From positions 1-15,108 of the forward strand of contig NZ_PIZH01000008.1 of NCBI RefSeq assembly GCF_002835825.1: a DNA stretch of 15,108 bases. The letters are read 5' to 3'. The notes beneath the pieces are model-generated. The model saw only the letters and a program-made list of their open reading frames with translations. It did not search any database and was not told the DNA's origin. Shown here piece by piece: positions 7,360 through 13,026 of this stretch. The stretch comes from Methanoregula sp. (GTDB lineage Archaea; Halobacteriota; Methanomicrobia; Methanomicrobiales; Methanospirillaceae). The position numbers and the translations under genes were made by a program. Positions within the stretch are counted from its first letter, which is position 1. Each line of letters begins with the position of its first letter.

Positions 7360-7860
7360 ATGAACAAGATCGTTGTAAGCGCTTTCATTCTGGGAGCATG
7401 CCTTGTGCTCGCTCTCGTAGCCGGCTGCACCCAGCCGGCAGCTCCTGCCACAACGCCCGCCCCGACGGTTGTTGAGACCACGGCAGTGGCAACCGAGGAA
7501 CCGACGGCTGTACCGGCAACTCCTCAATCCATCACCCCCGGCCCGACCCAGACCCTTCCGGAGATCTGGAGCATGGAAGTCCAGGTAGGCAGCAATGGCG
7601 AGGCCATCAACCCGCAGATCACTGCAACGCTCCGTGGCGGGAAGGGAATGAACGTCATCCCGGCAATTGATGTCAAGGTCACGAGATCGGATGGCGGAGT
7701 CGAGACCGGTCGCATGGTCCAGCCGCTCCACGTGGGGTCATCGGTCACCCTCAAGGGGACCACCAAGAACACTGACCGGGCAGAAGTGTGGGTCATCACC
7801 CCGAATGGCGATTCCGTGAAGATCTACGATGCGTACGTCCCATTCAGGTCATTCAATTAA
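7360..7860 (+). CDS. Small secreted lipoprotein of unknown function
   Basis: From the ATG at 7360 the protein has 166 residues; an upstream in-frame ATG at 7333 would put nine polar residues before the signal and is less likely. Residues 1-22 are a lipoprotein signal, with lipobox LVAGC placing the lipid on C23. Residues 24-67 are a Pro/Thr/Ala-rich spacer, and 68-166 form a compact beta-rich domain with no cysteines (WSMEVQVGSNGEAINPQI, then TLKGTTKNTDRAEVWVITPNG). The family is not one I can name, although such lipid-anchored Pro/Thr-spaced proteins are frequent in Methanomicrobiales. It should sit on the outer face of the membrane. No clear Shine-Dalgarno is visible. A T6 run follows the stop directly, and the gene converges on the 62-residue membrane protein gene, 12 bases away. 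Confidence 0.85.
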   Translation: MNKIVVSAFILGACLVLALVAGCTQPAAPATTPAPTVVETTAVATEEPTAVPATPQSITPGPTQTLPEIWSMEVQVGSNGEAINPQITATLRGGKGMNVIPAIDVKVTRSDGGVETGRMVQPLHVGSSVTLKGTTKNTDRAEVWVITPNGDSVKIYDAYVPFRSFN

Positions 7861-7862
7861 CC

Positions 7863-7868
7863 TTTTTT
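7863..7868 (+). terminator. T6 terminator after the lipoprotein gene
   Basis: T6 begins three bases after the TAA stop of the lipoprotein gene, between two convergent genes. This is a typical archaeal oligo-T terminator. Confidence 0.5.
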
Positions 7869-7872
7869 ACCA

Positions 7873-8061
7873 TTACCGCGACGAGAACCCCTCGGTGAGA
7901 TGCCCGACATAGAGCATGACCAGGGGGATGAAAATACCGACTGCCATGATAGCATACCCCTGCGGTTCGTCGCCAAACGGGGGGGTCATGGTGATCCAGA
8001 CGCCGTTCACAAAAATGAACAATCCAATAAGGCAACTCAGTACTTTGATTATTGCTTCCAT
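7873..8061 (-). CDS. Small two-helix membrane protein, 62 residues
   Basis: The start is placed at the ATG at 8061 (MEAIIKVLSCLIGLFIFVNG) rather than the longer frame from 8097, which prepends a polar stretch overlapping promoter-like DNA. Residues about 3-25 and 34-54 are hydrophobic helices joined by a short loop, TMTPPFGDEPQG, with acidic residues; the protein ends TEGFSSR. I cannot name a family. The conserved look of the PPFGDEPQG loop and a well-placed TATA box (8100-8109) argue that it is real. Transcription would begin near 8078, giving a leader of about 17 bases. It is divergent from pncB and convergent with the lipoprotein gene. A regulatory or structural membrane role is possible, but nothing in the sequence shows it. 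Confidence 0.72.
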   Translation of the reverse strand: MEAIIKVLSCLIGLFIFVNGVWITMTPPFGDEPQGYAIMAVGIFIPLVMLYVGHLTEGFSSR

Positions 8062-8073
8062 GACCTGTTCCGT

Positions 8074-8101
8074 TCCTGTACAAGGTGATTCCTGCACAGG
8101 A
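8074..8101. repeat. Pair of similar palindrome-like half sites in the small membrane gene's leader
   Basis: TTCCTGTACAAGG (8074-8086) and TTCCTGCACAGGA (8089-8101) are imperfect direct repeats 15 bases apart, and each is close to palindromic. They lie between the TATA box and the start codon of the small membrane protein, where a repressor would act. No known operator is recognised. Confidence 0.3.
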
Positions 8102-8109
8102 TATTAAGT
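8100..8109 (-). promoter_or_regulatory. TATA box for the small membrane protein gene
   Basis: The minus strand reads ACTTAATATC, 39-48 bases before the ATG at 8061. The predicted transcription start is near 8078. Confidence 0.45.
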
Positions 8110-8141
8110 GCTTGTATCCGTGTGCAGGGATTCCAGGGTCA

Positions 8142-8149
8142 TTTATAAG
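8142..8149 (+). promoter_or_regulatory. TATA box for pncB
   Basis: TTTATAAG is a strong archaeal TATA match. It predicts transcription from about 8170-8175 and a leader of about 90 bases before the GTG at 8266, unusually long for an archaeal message. Confidence 0.55.
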
Positions 8150-8150
8150 C

Positions 8151-8173
8151 CATCAGCCCTGACAGGGGTGATG
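8151..8173. promoter_or_regulatory. Near-perfect 23-bp palindrome at the pncB promoter, candidate operator
   Basis: Arms CATCAGCCCTG and CAGGGGTGATG surround a central A, and ten of eleven positions pair. It begins two bases after the TATA box and reaches the predicted transcription start, the position where a dimeric repressor would block RNA polymerase. Control of NAD salvage is a reasonable inference. The binding protein is unknown. Confidence 0.5.
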
Positions 8174-8200
8174 CATTTTTCATCTCTGCGAATGAACAGA

Positions 8201-8216
8201 TCAGGTACACACCTGA
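8201..8216 (+). repeat. Perfect 6-bp inverted repeat in the pncB leader
   Basis: TCAGGT and ACCTGA flank ACAC, about 50 bases before the pncB start and inside the predicted leader. It would form a hairpin in the RNA or a second protein site in the DNA. It shares TCAGG/CCTGA with other repeats in the window, which may be chance. Confidence 0.4.
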
Positions 8217-8265
8217 CGGCTGAAAAAAATCCACACCCGTCCGATACAAAAAATGGGGGAAACCC

Positions 8266-9531
8266 GTGGGAACCGCGCTCCTTACCGACCTGTATGAACT
8301 CACTATGGCACAGAGTTACCGGGATCATGGGAAGACCGGTACGGCGGTCTTCTCCCTGTTTGTGCGGTCCCTTCCTCCCGAAAGGAATTTCCTTGTTGCA
8401 GCAGGGCTTGAAACCCTGATTACGAAGCTGGAACAGTTCCGGTTCACTGCAGATGAAATCGCATATCTTGGGACCCTGGGAATCTTCAGCAGGGATTTCC
8501 TCGCATGGCTGGAACAATTCCGGTTCAGTGGAACGATCTGTGCAGTCCCTGAAGGAACGGTTCTCTTTGCAAACGAACCCATTCTCCAGATCGAAGGACC
8601 CCTGCCTGAAGCCCAGATTCTCGAAACGCTTGCCCTCAACTGTATCCATTTCGAGACCCTTGTCGCTTCGAAGGCGGCACGGATAAGCGCTGTTGGCAGG
8701 GGAAAGAGCATTGTTGACTTCGGGTTCCGGCGTGCCCACACAAGCGAAGCGGGCATCGCCGCAGCGCGGGCCGCCTGGATTGCCGGATTCAATGGGACAT
8801 CAAATCTCGAAGCAGGGAAGCGGTACGGCATTCCCGTTATCGGCACGATGGCGCACTCCTATGTCATGCTCTTCGACAGCGAGGATGCTGCATTCAGGGC
8901 GTACCAGTCCTCATTTCCGGACCGTGCCATCTGTCTTATCGATACCTACGATACCCTTGCCTGTACGGATACCATCATCCGGCTGGTACGGGAGGGGGTA
9001 CCGGTGCCCGGTGTACGGATTGACAGCGGGGATATCGGGATGCTTGCACGGGATGTGCGGGCGCGGCTTGACGCGGCCGGCCTTCCCGGGATCCGGATTT
9101 TCGTGAGCAACAATGTCGACGAATATTCCATCGACGGCTGGCTTTCTTCCGGCGTCCCGATCGATTCCTTTGGCGTGGGGACCCATTTCATCACCTCCTC
9201 CGACGCACCGTTTCTCGATATGATATACAAACTGGTGGAATACGAGGGGACACCCCGGTTCAAGACCAGCCCGGGCAAGACCACGTTCCCATACCGGCGG
9301 CAGATTGTGCGGCATCACCGTAATGGGATCCTCGCATATGACGAGGTAGTCCGGACCGGAAAAGAGATGGTTTTGGGGCTTCTCGAACCGGTGATCATCG
9401 ATGGCAGTCTTGTACGGCCCCTGCCCTTACCAGATGCGATCAAAGAGCACTGCTCCCGCGAAATTATATCCCTGCCGGTACCGTTCAGGTCGTTGGAAAA
9501 GCAGCTGTATGATGTCCGGATCCAGCGTTAA
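8266..9531 (+). CDS. pncB: Nicotinate phosphoribosyltransferase
   Basis: It makes nicotinate mononucleotide from nicotinate and PRPP with ATP help, the committed step of the Preiss-Handler NAD salvage route in the cytoplasm. The protein has 421 residues. Family features are LLTDLYELTMAQ at the N-terminus, FGFRRAH (152-158), GTMAHS (193-198) with H197 as the histidine phosphorylated during catalysis, RIDSGD (251-256) and FGVGT (302-306) in the phosphate-binding region, and a late KTTFPYRRQI segment. The start is a GTG at 8266 with GGGGGA (8255-8260) five bases upstream; the nearby ATG at 8253 is out of frame. It has its own TATA box, a leader of about 90 bases, and a palindrome at the promoter, so regulated expression is likely. 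The gene is intact; the next gene has its own promoter. Confidence 0.96.
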   Translation: MGTALLTDLYELTMAQSYRDHGKTGTAVFSLFVRSLPPERNFLVAAGLETLITKLEQFRFTADEIAYLGTLGIFSRDFLAWLEQFRFSGTICAVPEGTVLFANEPILQIEGPLPEAQILETLALNCIHFETLVASKAARISAVGRGKSIVDFGFRRAHTSEAGIAAARAAWIAGFNGTSNLEAGKRYGIPVIGTMAHSYVMLFDSEDAAFRAYQSSFPDRAICLIDTYDTLACTDTIIRLVREGVPVPGVRIDSGDIGMLARDVRARLDAAGLPGIRIFVSNNVDEYSIDGWLSSGVPIDSFGVGTHFITSSDAPFLDMIYKLVEYEGTPRFKTSPGKTTFPYRRQIVRHHRNGILAYDEVVRTGKEMVLGLLEPVIIDGSLVRPLPLPDAIKEHCSREIISLPVPFRSLEKQLYDVRIQR

Positions 9532-9566
9532 GCCCCCGTGTTCCGGCGCCTCACCACAAGGGACCC

Positions 9567-9576
9567 TATAAAAAAA
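9567..9576 (+). promoter_or_regulatory. TATA box for the YkgJ-family gene
   Basis: TATAAAAAAA is one of the strongest TATA matches in the window. Transcription is predicted near 9595, giving a leader of about 25 bases before the GTG at 9620. It shows that the gene is not simply co-transcribed with pncB. Confidence 0.55.
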
Positions 9577-9619
9577 CGCATATAGTGCCCTGACAAACTC
9601 TTGGGCATACATTCTGCGG

Positions 9620-10345
9620 GTGATTACCGTTTCCCTTGTCCCCATACCCTTGCGCATCGCAGCCCTTGTCCAGGAGAGAAACAGCCTCTTTGAGTACCCG
9701 CAGGAGCAACTCGCCAAAATCATCCGTGAGATTAAATTCCGCTGCACCGGTTGCGCCCGATGCTGTACCCGTGCCTTCAATGGCCACGTCTTCCTGCTTG
9801 ACAAGGACGTTGCTGCAGTGAAAAGGATTGATCCGGATGCGATTGAGCCTGCACCGGACCCAGAGTTCTGCGACCAGAACGGAACATTTTATGTATCCGG
9901 GTACGCCCTCCGGGCAAAGGATGACGACGCGGGGTCGTGCTGGTTTTTAGAGAGCGGCCGGTGCAGGATCTATGACAAACGCTTCTCCATCTGCCGGATC
10001 TACCCGTACATGCTCCACCGCGAGCCGGATGTCTGGGGTACTGTCGACTGGAGACAGATCTCCGGGTTTGAACAGCACGGGGAGTATGATGCAGAGATTT
10101 CAGAAGACGTGGCAATGGCGATCGCACGGGAGACAAAGGAGTACGAGAACGCCTTTTTGGCCCAGGAGATCGCCTTCCTCGAATTCATGAAGGAGTATTT
10201 TGCGGATAACCAGCTGAAGCACGTGCAGAAAGTGTACGATGACCGTATGCGGGCATCTGCCCGGGGATACCCGGTCCGCGTCATGGTCTTCTGCGATGGG
10301 GAACTGGCGGAACATATAGTCCGGACTCCGGGACCTGAAACGTAG
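9620..10345 (+). CDS. YkgJ-family cysteine-cluster protein (CxxCxxCC, putative metal or Fe-S binding)
   Basis: The 241-residue protein carries the family signature FRCTGCARCC (C42-x2-C45-x2-C48-C49), followed by C107, C115 (GRCRIYDKRF) and C125 (ICRIYPY). The spacing of RCRIYDKRFSICRIYPYML is typical of YkgJ/UPF0153 proteins, thought to bind zinc or an Fe-S cluster; no biochemical role is established for the family. The C-terminal third is helical and charged, ending in a short beta segment. The start is a GTG at 9620, placed just after the predicted transcription start from the TATA box at 9567-9576; no clear ribosome site is seen, and a start a few codons later is possible. It converges on the N-formylglutamate amidohydrolase family gene, 13 bases between their ends. 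Confidence 0.88.
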   Translation: MITVSLVPIPLRIAALVQERNSLFEYPQEQLAKIIREIKFRCTGCARCCTRAFNGHVFLLDKDVAAVKRIDPDAIEPAPDPEFCDQNGTFYVSGYALRAKDDDAGSCWFLESGRCRIYDKRFSICRIYPYMLHREPDVWGTVDWRQISGFEQHGEYDAEISEDVAMAIARETKEYENAFLAQEIAFLEFMKEYFADNQLKHVQKVYDDRMRASARGYPVRVMVFCDGELAEHIVRTPGPET

Positions 10346-10358
10346 CGGGCCAGCCTCT

Positions 10359-11168
10359 TCAGGGCCCGGTATCCACGTGATCCCAGAACTGGGTCAGCAC
10401 GCGCCAGATTCTTTCACGCAGTTCCCGGACGCTGTAACAGGCAGGGCTTTTTTTTGGGCATTCGTGCCGGCCCGGCTCATAGAGGGCACGGTTCACCTCG
10501 ACCTGGATCCAGGGAATACCTTTCCTCCAGTAATGGGCATTTGCTATGAACCCTCCGGAGAAGGGGTTATTGATTGCCACTTCGCGCCCCAGCCCAAATT
10601 CCTTACGGAACTCCCCGGCAAGCTGCTGAACCCATTCGGGAGGGCAGGTCGTGATGCCGTTCTTCCCTGCCTGTCCCGTACGGTCCCCGTTGTTGCCAAG
10701 GCAGATGAGCGGGCGCTTCTTTCCTGCATCTTTCTGTTCTCCCGATCCCCGCGGGAGCATCGAATGGCAGTCGAAGGCTAGTGCGACACCGCGATCATCG
10801 ATGAGTTCGTCAATCTTCTGGTGGTAAGGGAAATACCATGCCATGAGGAGCTTGTGGATGAGGGGCATATCAGGTACCTTCCCATCGCGGTAGACCAGCC
10901 TGCCATCAACGGTGCGTATCTTGATAATGCCATCCGGGTCACGCGGCGGCAGGGGCAGGGGGGGCCGGTTCAGGTCAATGACCATGCGGGAAATCTCCGC
11001 CTCGATGTGGGCTGCAACCCTGTCGCCGAACCCAAACAATTTCCGGGTGTCCGGATCACTGTAATACCGGATGTCCTTTTTGCCCAGTTGCAACTGGCCG
11101 TCCAGTTCTGGAGGAACCCTGGTGCCGCCATGGGGAATGGAGATCAGGAAGGGGTAGCGCCGCTTCAC
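10359..11168 (-). CDS. N-formylglutamate amidohydrolase family protein
   Basis: The 269-residue protein matches the family's zinc amidohydrolase pattern: SIPHGG (10-15, H13), SDPDTR (37-42), DLNRP (65-69), FDCHSM (132-137, H135), NNPFSGGFI (200-208) and QVEVNRALY (222-230, E224). Known members release formate from N-formyl-L-glutamate at the end of one histidine-degradation route. No other hut gene is seen in the window, so the natural substrate here, perhaps another N-acyl amino acid, is open. The start is a GTG at 11168, with no evident ribosome site. TATA-like sequence on the minus strand (ACCTTAAC near 11200) and an inverted repeat at 11205-11240 lie upstream. The gene is intact. Confidence 0.9.
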   Translation of the reverse strand: MKRRYPFLISIPHGGTRVPPELDGQLQLGKKDIRYYSDPDTRKLFGFGDRVAAHIEAEISRMVIDLNRPPLPLPPRDPDGIIKIRTVDGRLVYRDGKVPDMPLIHKLLMAWYFPYHQKIDELIDDRGVALAFDCHSMLPRGSGEQKDAGKKRPLICLGNNGDRTGQAGKNGITTCPPEWVQQLAGEFRKEFGLGREVAINNPFSGGFIANAHYWRKGIPWIQVEVNRALYEPGRHECPKKSPACYSVRELRERIWRVLTQFWDHVDTGP

Positions 11169-11204
11169 GGTTCAAAATATCCTGCTGCATGCGTGTTAAG
11201 GTTT

Positions 11205-11240
11205 TCATCAGGGCATACTGTTCCTTTCACTGCCTGATGA
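11205..11240. repeat. Inverted repeat upstream of the amidohydrolase gene
   Basis: TCATCAGG (11205-11212) and CCTGATGA (11233-11240) are perfect 8-bp arms around about 20 bases; two more pairs form inside with a one-base bulge. It lies 37-72 bases before the GTG start at 11168, where an operator or leader hairpin would be. Confidence 0.45.
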
Positions 11241-11308
11241 GGATCCATTTCAGTGGAAATTACCTTCATTTCGTATGCAGGACGGTGTTTTCCTGCGCGC
11301 AACGGCGA

Positions 11309-11318
11309 TTTATTAATA
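11309..11318 (+). promoter_or_regulatory. TATA-like box in the intergenic region
   Basis: TTTATTAATA lies 23-32 bases before the ATG at 11341, so a transcript from it would start about at that codon. The sequence is nearly symmetrical and could also act on the minus strand toward the amidohydrolase gene. Confidence 0.35.
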
Positions 11319-11385
11319 CCGCTGGAGAAGCGGCATTTTCATGATTGGCACGAATAACGCAGGTTCTCCAGTGGAAGGAAAGGGG

Positions 11386-11392
11386 TATAAAA
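11386..11392 (+). promoter_or_regulatory. Strong TATA box without an annotated gene downstream
   Basis: TATAAAA, preceded by purine-rich AAGGGG, is a very good archaeal TATA/BRE match. Transcription would begin near 11415 on the plus strand, yet no plus-strand gene follows; the next gene lies on the minus strand. Confidence 0.45.
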
Positions 11393-11414
11393 GGATGATC
11401 AAACAGCCGGATTA

Positions 11415-11476
11415 GCGCGATAACCGCAGGGAAAAATCCGTTTTCAGAAAACTGGTCCATTGGCCGGTTTTTTTTT
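11415..11476 (+). ncRNA. Candidate small RNA of about 60 bases
   Basis: This is an inferred transcript between the predicted start from the TATA box at 11386 and the hairpin with T9 at 11448-11476. No known RNA family is recognised. It is proposed only because a strong promoter and a strong 3' signal face each other over about 60 bases with no gene. Confidence 0.25.
11448..11476 (+). terminator. Hairpin followed by T9, intrinsic-terminator-like
   Basis: AAAACTGGT (11448-11456) pairs with GCCGGTTTT (11463-11471) around CCATTG, with two G-U pairs, and the T-run continues to 11476. It resembles a bacterial-type terminator on the plus strand, which is unusual for archaea, where T-runs alone often suffice. 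Confidence 0.5.
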
Positions 11477-11498
11477 CATTGGATTTTCGCTCCATTTT

Positions 11499-11538
11499 GC
11501 ACAGGGGCAAAAAACAGATGATAAGGATTGCCCTGTGC
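11499..11538 (-). repeat. Inverted repeat after the adenosine-specific kinase gene
   Basis: GCACAGGGGCAA (11499-11510) and TTGCCCTGTGC (11528-11538) form an 11-bp stem with one bulged G around about 17 bases. It starts 24 bases after the minus-strand stop at 11563, and on that strand the loop contains T6. It probably forms a 3' hairpin that ends or protects that message. Confidence 0.45.
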
Positions 11539-11562
11539 TGGGCGGATCATCATTCTGAAATA

Positions 11563-12063
11563 CTATCCCCGTTTATAGCCCAACTTCCGGAGAAACTCCT
11601 TTCTTCCGGTCATGCCGGCAGGATCCTCGATTCCCCGCGGTTTCTCGCCGTCGATTACGCCCATGATCCCCCGACCCTGTGCGGACTCGGCAACAATCAC
11701 TTCCGCAGCATTCGCCGTTGCACAGAAGATGGTGCAGACTTCCGGGACCTGTTTGATCGCATTGAGGACATTGACGGGGTAGCAGTCCCGAAGGAAGAGG
11801 ACGAAGCTGTGACCTGCCCCGATGACCCGGGCATTGTCCCGGGCAAGGGCGACCAGGTCGGTATCATTGCCATCAAGACGAATGAGGCAGTCACCGGATG
11901 CCTCGCAAAACGCCAGACCGAACCGTGCCCCGGGGACTCCCCCGACAACCGCTTCGCTGATATCTTCAACCGTCTTGATAAAGTGGGACTGCCCAAGGAC
12001 CATGTTCACGTCTTCGGGCTTGTGGATCTTCACTATCCTGAACTCAACCGCTCCGCTCATCAT
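11563..12063 (-). CDS. Adenosine-specific kinase family protein (COG1839)
   Basis: The 166-residue protein matches the small, highly conserved family found in archaea and some bacteria: GARFGLAFCEASGDCLIR (45-62), GNDTDL (65-70), NARVIGAGHSFV (77-88), YPVNVLNAIKQVPEVC (95-110), CATANAAEVIVAE (114-126), GRGIMGVIDG (130-139) and a GYKRG end. Annotation of the family as an adenosine-specific kinase rests mainly on structural work with bound adenosine nucleotides; its cellular role is not settled. Two ATG codons stand in tandem at 12063 and 12060; GGTG lies so close that the second is at least as likely. A TATA box at 12089-12100 predicts a leader of about 8 bases. The 206-codon plus-strand frame over the same DNA (11479-12099) is a shadow. 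The gene is intact and apparently monocistronic. Confidence 0.92.
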   Translation of the reverse strand: MMSGAVEFRIVKIHKPEDVNMVLGQSHFIKTVEDISEAVVGGVPGARFGLAFCEASGDCLIRLDGNDTDLVALARDNARVIGAGHSFVLFLRDCYPVNVLNAIKQVPEVCTIFCATANAAEVIVAESAQGRGIMGVIDGEKPRGIEDPAGMTGRKEFLRKLGYKRG

Positions 12064-12088
12064 TCACCACAAGGAGGAGATGGTTCTT

Positions 12089-12100
12089 GCATAATATAGG
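12089..12100 (-). promoter_or_regulatory. TATA box for the adenosine-specific kinase gene
   Basis: The minus strand reads CCTATATTATGC, 26-37 bases before the tandem ATG codons. Transcription would start near 12070, giving an almost leaderless message. Confidence 0.5.
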
Positions 12101-12172
12101 TTTTAGCCCTTCACACCGGACATCTGCCATCATCAGCATCATGCCGGGAAAGGGAATTTTCATTCCGTATCC

Positions 12173-12182
12173 TTTTAATAAC
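12173..12182 (+). promoter_or_regulatory. TATA box for the exported protein/membrane protein pair
   Basis: TTTTAATAAC lies 50-59 bases before the ATG at 12232. Predicted transcription from about 12205 gives a leader of about 27 bases that contains the GAGGT ribosome site (12223-12227). Confidence 0.45.
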
Positions 12183-12231
12183 ACCAAAATACGCATTGCT
12201 ACAGAGAACAGCAGCCAGTTCCGAGGTTTCT

Positions 12232-13023
12232 ATGTGCGGGAGTCGCCAGCTCGATACAACTCTGATCATTGTTATGCTTCTTCTTGCCGGTAGTATCATC
12301 GTCACCGTGCCTGTATCGGCCATACAATCGTCGGAACAGTCCATCAGCGATTCGCTCACACGGGGGAGCAGGTTTACCATCACCATCACCGGCAACCCGA
12401 ACACTGCGTATTACATCTGGCTCACGGGTACCTCGACCATGACGGGGAAACAGTATGACCAGCCGCCCATTATCTCCGATACGGCAGGCATAGTAAAAGA
12501 CCCCGACGGAGGCCCGTACACGATTGGATCGTACCAGTACAACAATGGCGGGGGAAAGACGATCCGGGACGATGTGGCACCGTCATCGGCGGACATGTCG
12601 GACACGAACTATTACGCGCAGGCAACAACGGATGAACGGGGGCAGGTGATCGTCGAGTTCCGCACCTCGGTCTACACCGGACTCCGCTCGTATTCAGTAA
12701 AAGTAGAGAATCCCGGCGCCCCCGAGAGCGAGAATTTCAGGGTCGCGCAGACCGTGTACAGCAGGACTGCCCGACCGATGATCAATACACCGGCAGCAAC
12801 CATGGCAATCCCCACTCATAACGTGACATACACACCGGAATATACACCAGTCCCCACAACCCTCCTCCCGGTTACAACGGATTCTGTTCCGTCAGAGACG
12901 TCCCCGGAAATTCCCGCCACCCCGCAGCCGACAAAAAAATCACCGCTCGCAGCACCGGGGATGGTACTTGCTGCTGCCGCGGGGGCCTGTCTTGCGGTAC
13001 GGGCTGTCCGCTTTCACTCCTGA
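12232..13023 (+). CDS. Exported, C-terminally anchored surface protein of unknown function
   Basis: From the ATG at 12232, with GAGGT four bases upstream, the protein has 263 residues; an upstream in-frame start at 12196 lacks a ribosome site. Residues 1-30 are a signal peptide (TLIIVMLLLAGSIIVTV, then VSA). Residues about 38-160 form one beta-rich domain: RGSRFTITITGNPNTAYYIWLTG, DGGPYTIGSYQYNNGGGKT, and TDERGQVIVEFRTS, ending YSVKVENPG. I recall similar domains in Methanomicrobiales surface proteins (some annotated near DUF3821) but cannot name this one securely. A Pro/Thr linker (about 185-235) leads to PTKKSPLAAPG, a hydrophobic helix and a basic end, like the tail of the exported protein at 1798-2643. 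It likely forms part of the cell surface layer. A four-helix membrane protein gene follows after 3 bases, so the two are probably made together. Confidence 0.85.
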   Translation: MCGSRQLDTTLIIVMLLLAGSIIVTVPVSAIQSSEQSISDSLTRGSRFTITITGNPNTAYYIWLTGTSTMTGKQYDQPPIISDTAGIVKDPDGGPYTIGSYQYNNGGGKTIRDDVAPSSADMSDTNYYAQATTDERGQVIVEFRTSVYTGLRSYSVKVENPGAPESENFRVAQTVYSRTARPMINTPAATMAIPTHNVTYTPEYTPVPTTLLPVTTDSVPSETSPEIPATPQPTKKSPLAAPGMVLAAAAGACLAVRAVRFHS

Positions 13024-13026
13024 TCA

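Larger units (their letters stand above)
11169..11562. other. 394-base intergenic region with promoters and hairpins but no convincing gene
   Basis: This is the largest gene-free stretch. It holds, in order, an inverted repeat (11205-11240), a TATA box with a 24-codon frame (11309-11415), a second TATA box (11386-11392), a hairpin with T9 (11448-11476) and a second inverted repeat (11499-11538). A 64-codon minus-strand frame (11266-11460) has no ribosome site and looks non-coding. The density of structure suggests regulatory RNA or transcription end signals. Confidence 0.5.

Noticed and set aside
8153..8223. Alternative pairing of TCAGCC (8153-8158) with GGCTGA (8218-8223), suggesting a riboswitch-like leader for pncB
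   Set aside because: The first arm lies upstream of the transcription start predicted from the TATA box, so the RNA would not contain both arms. No known riboswitch core is visible.
11266..11460. 64-codon minus-strand frame in the intergenic region
   Set aside because: It has no ribosome site, spans promoter-like and hairpin sequence, and its residue make-up does not resemble its neighbours.
11479..12099. 206-codon plus-strand frame
   Set aside because: It is longer than the minus-strand gene it overlaps, but has no family features, while the minus-strand frame matches COG1839 over its whole length.
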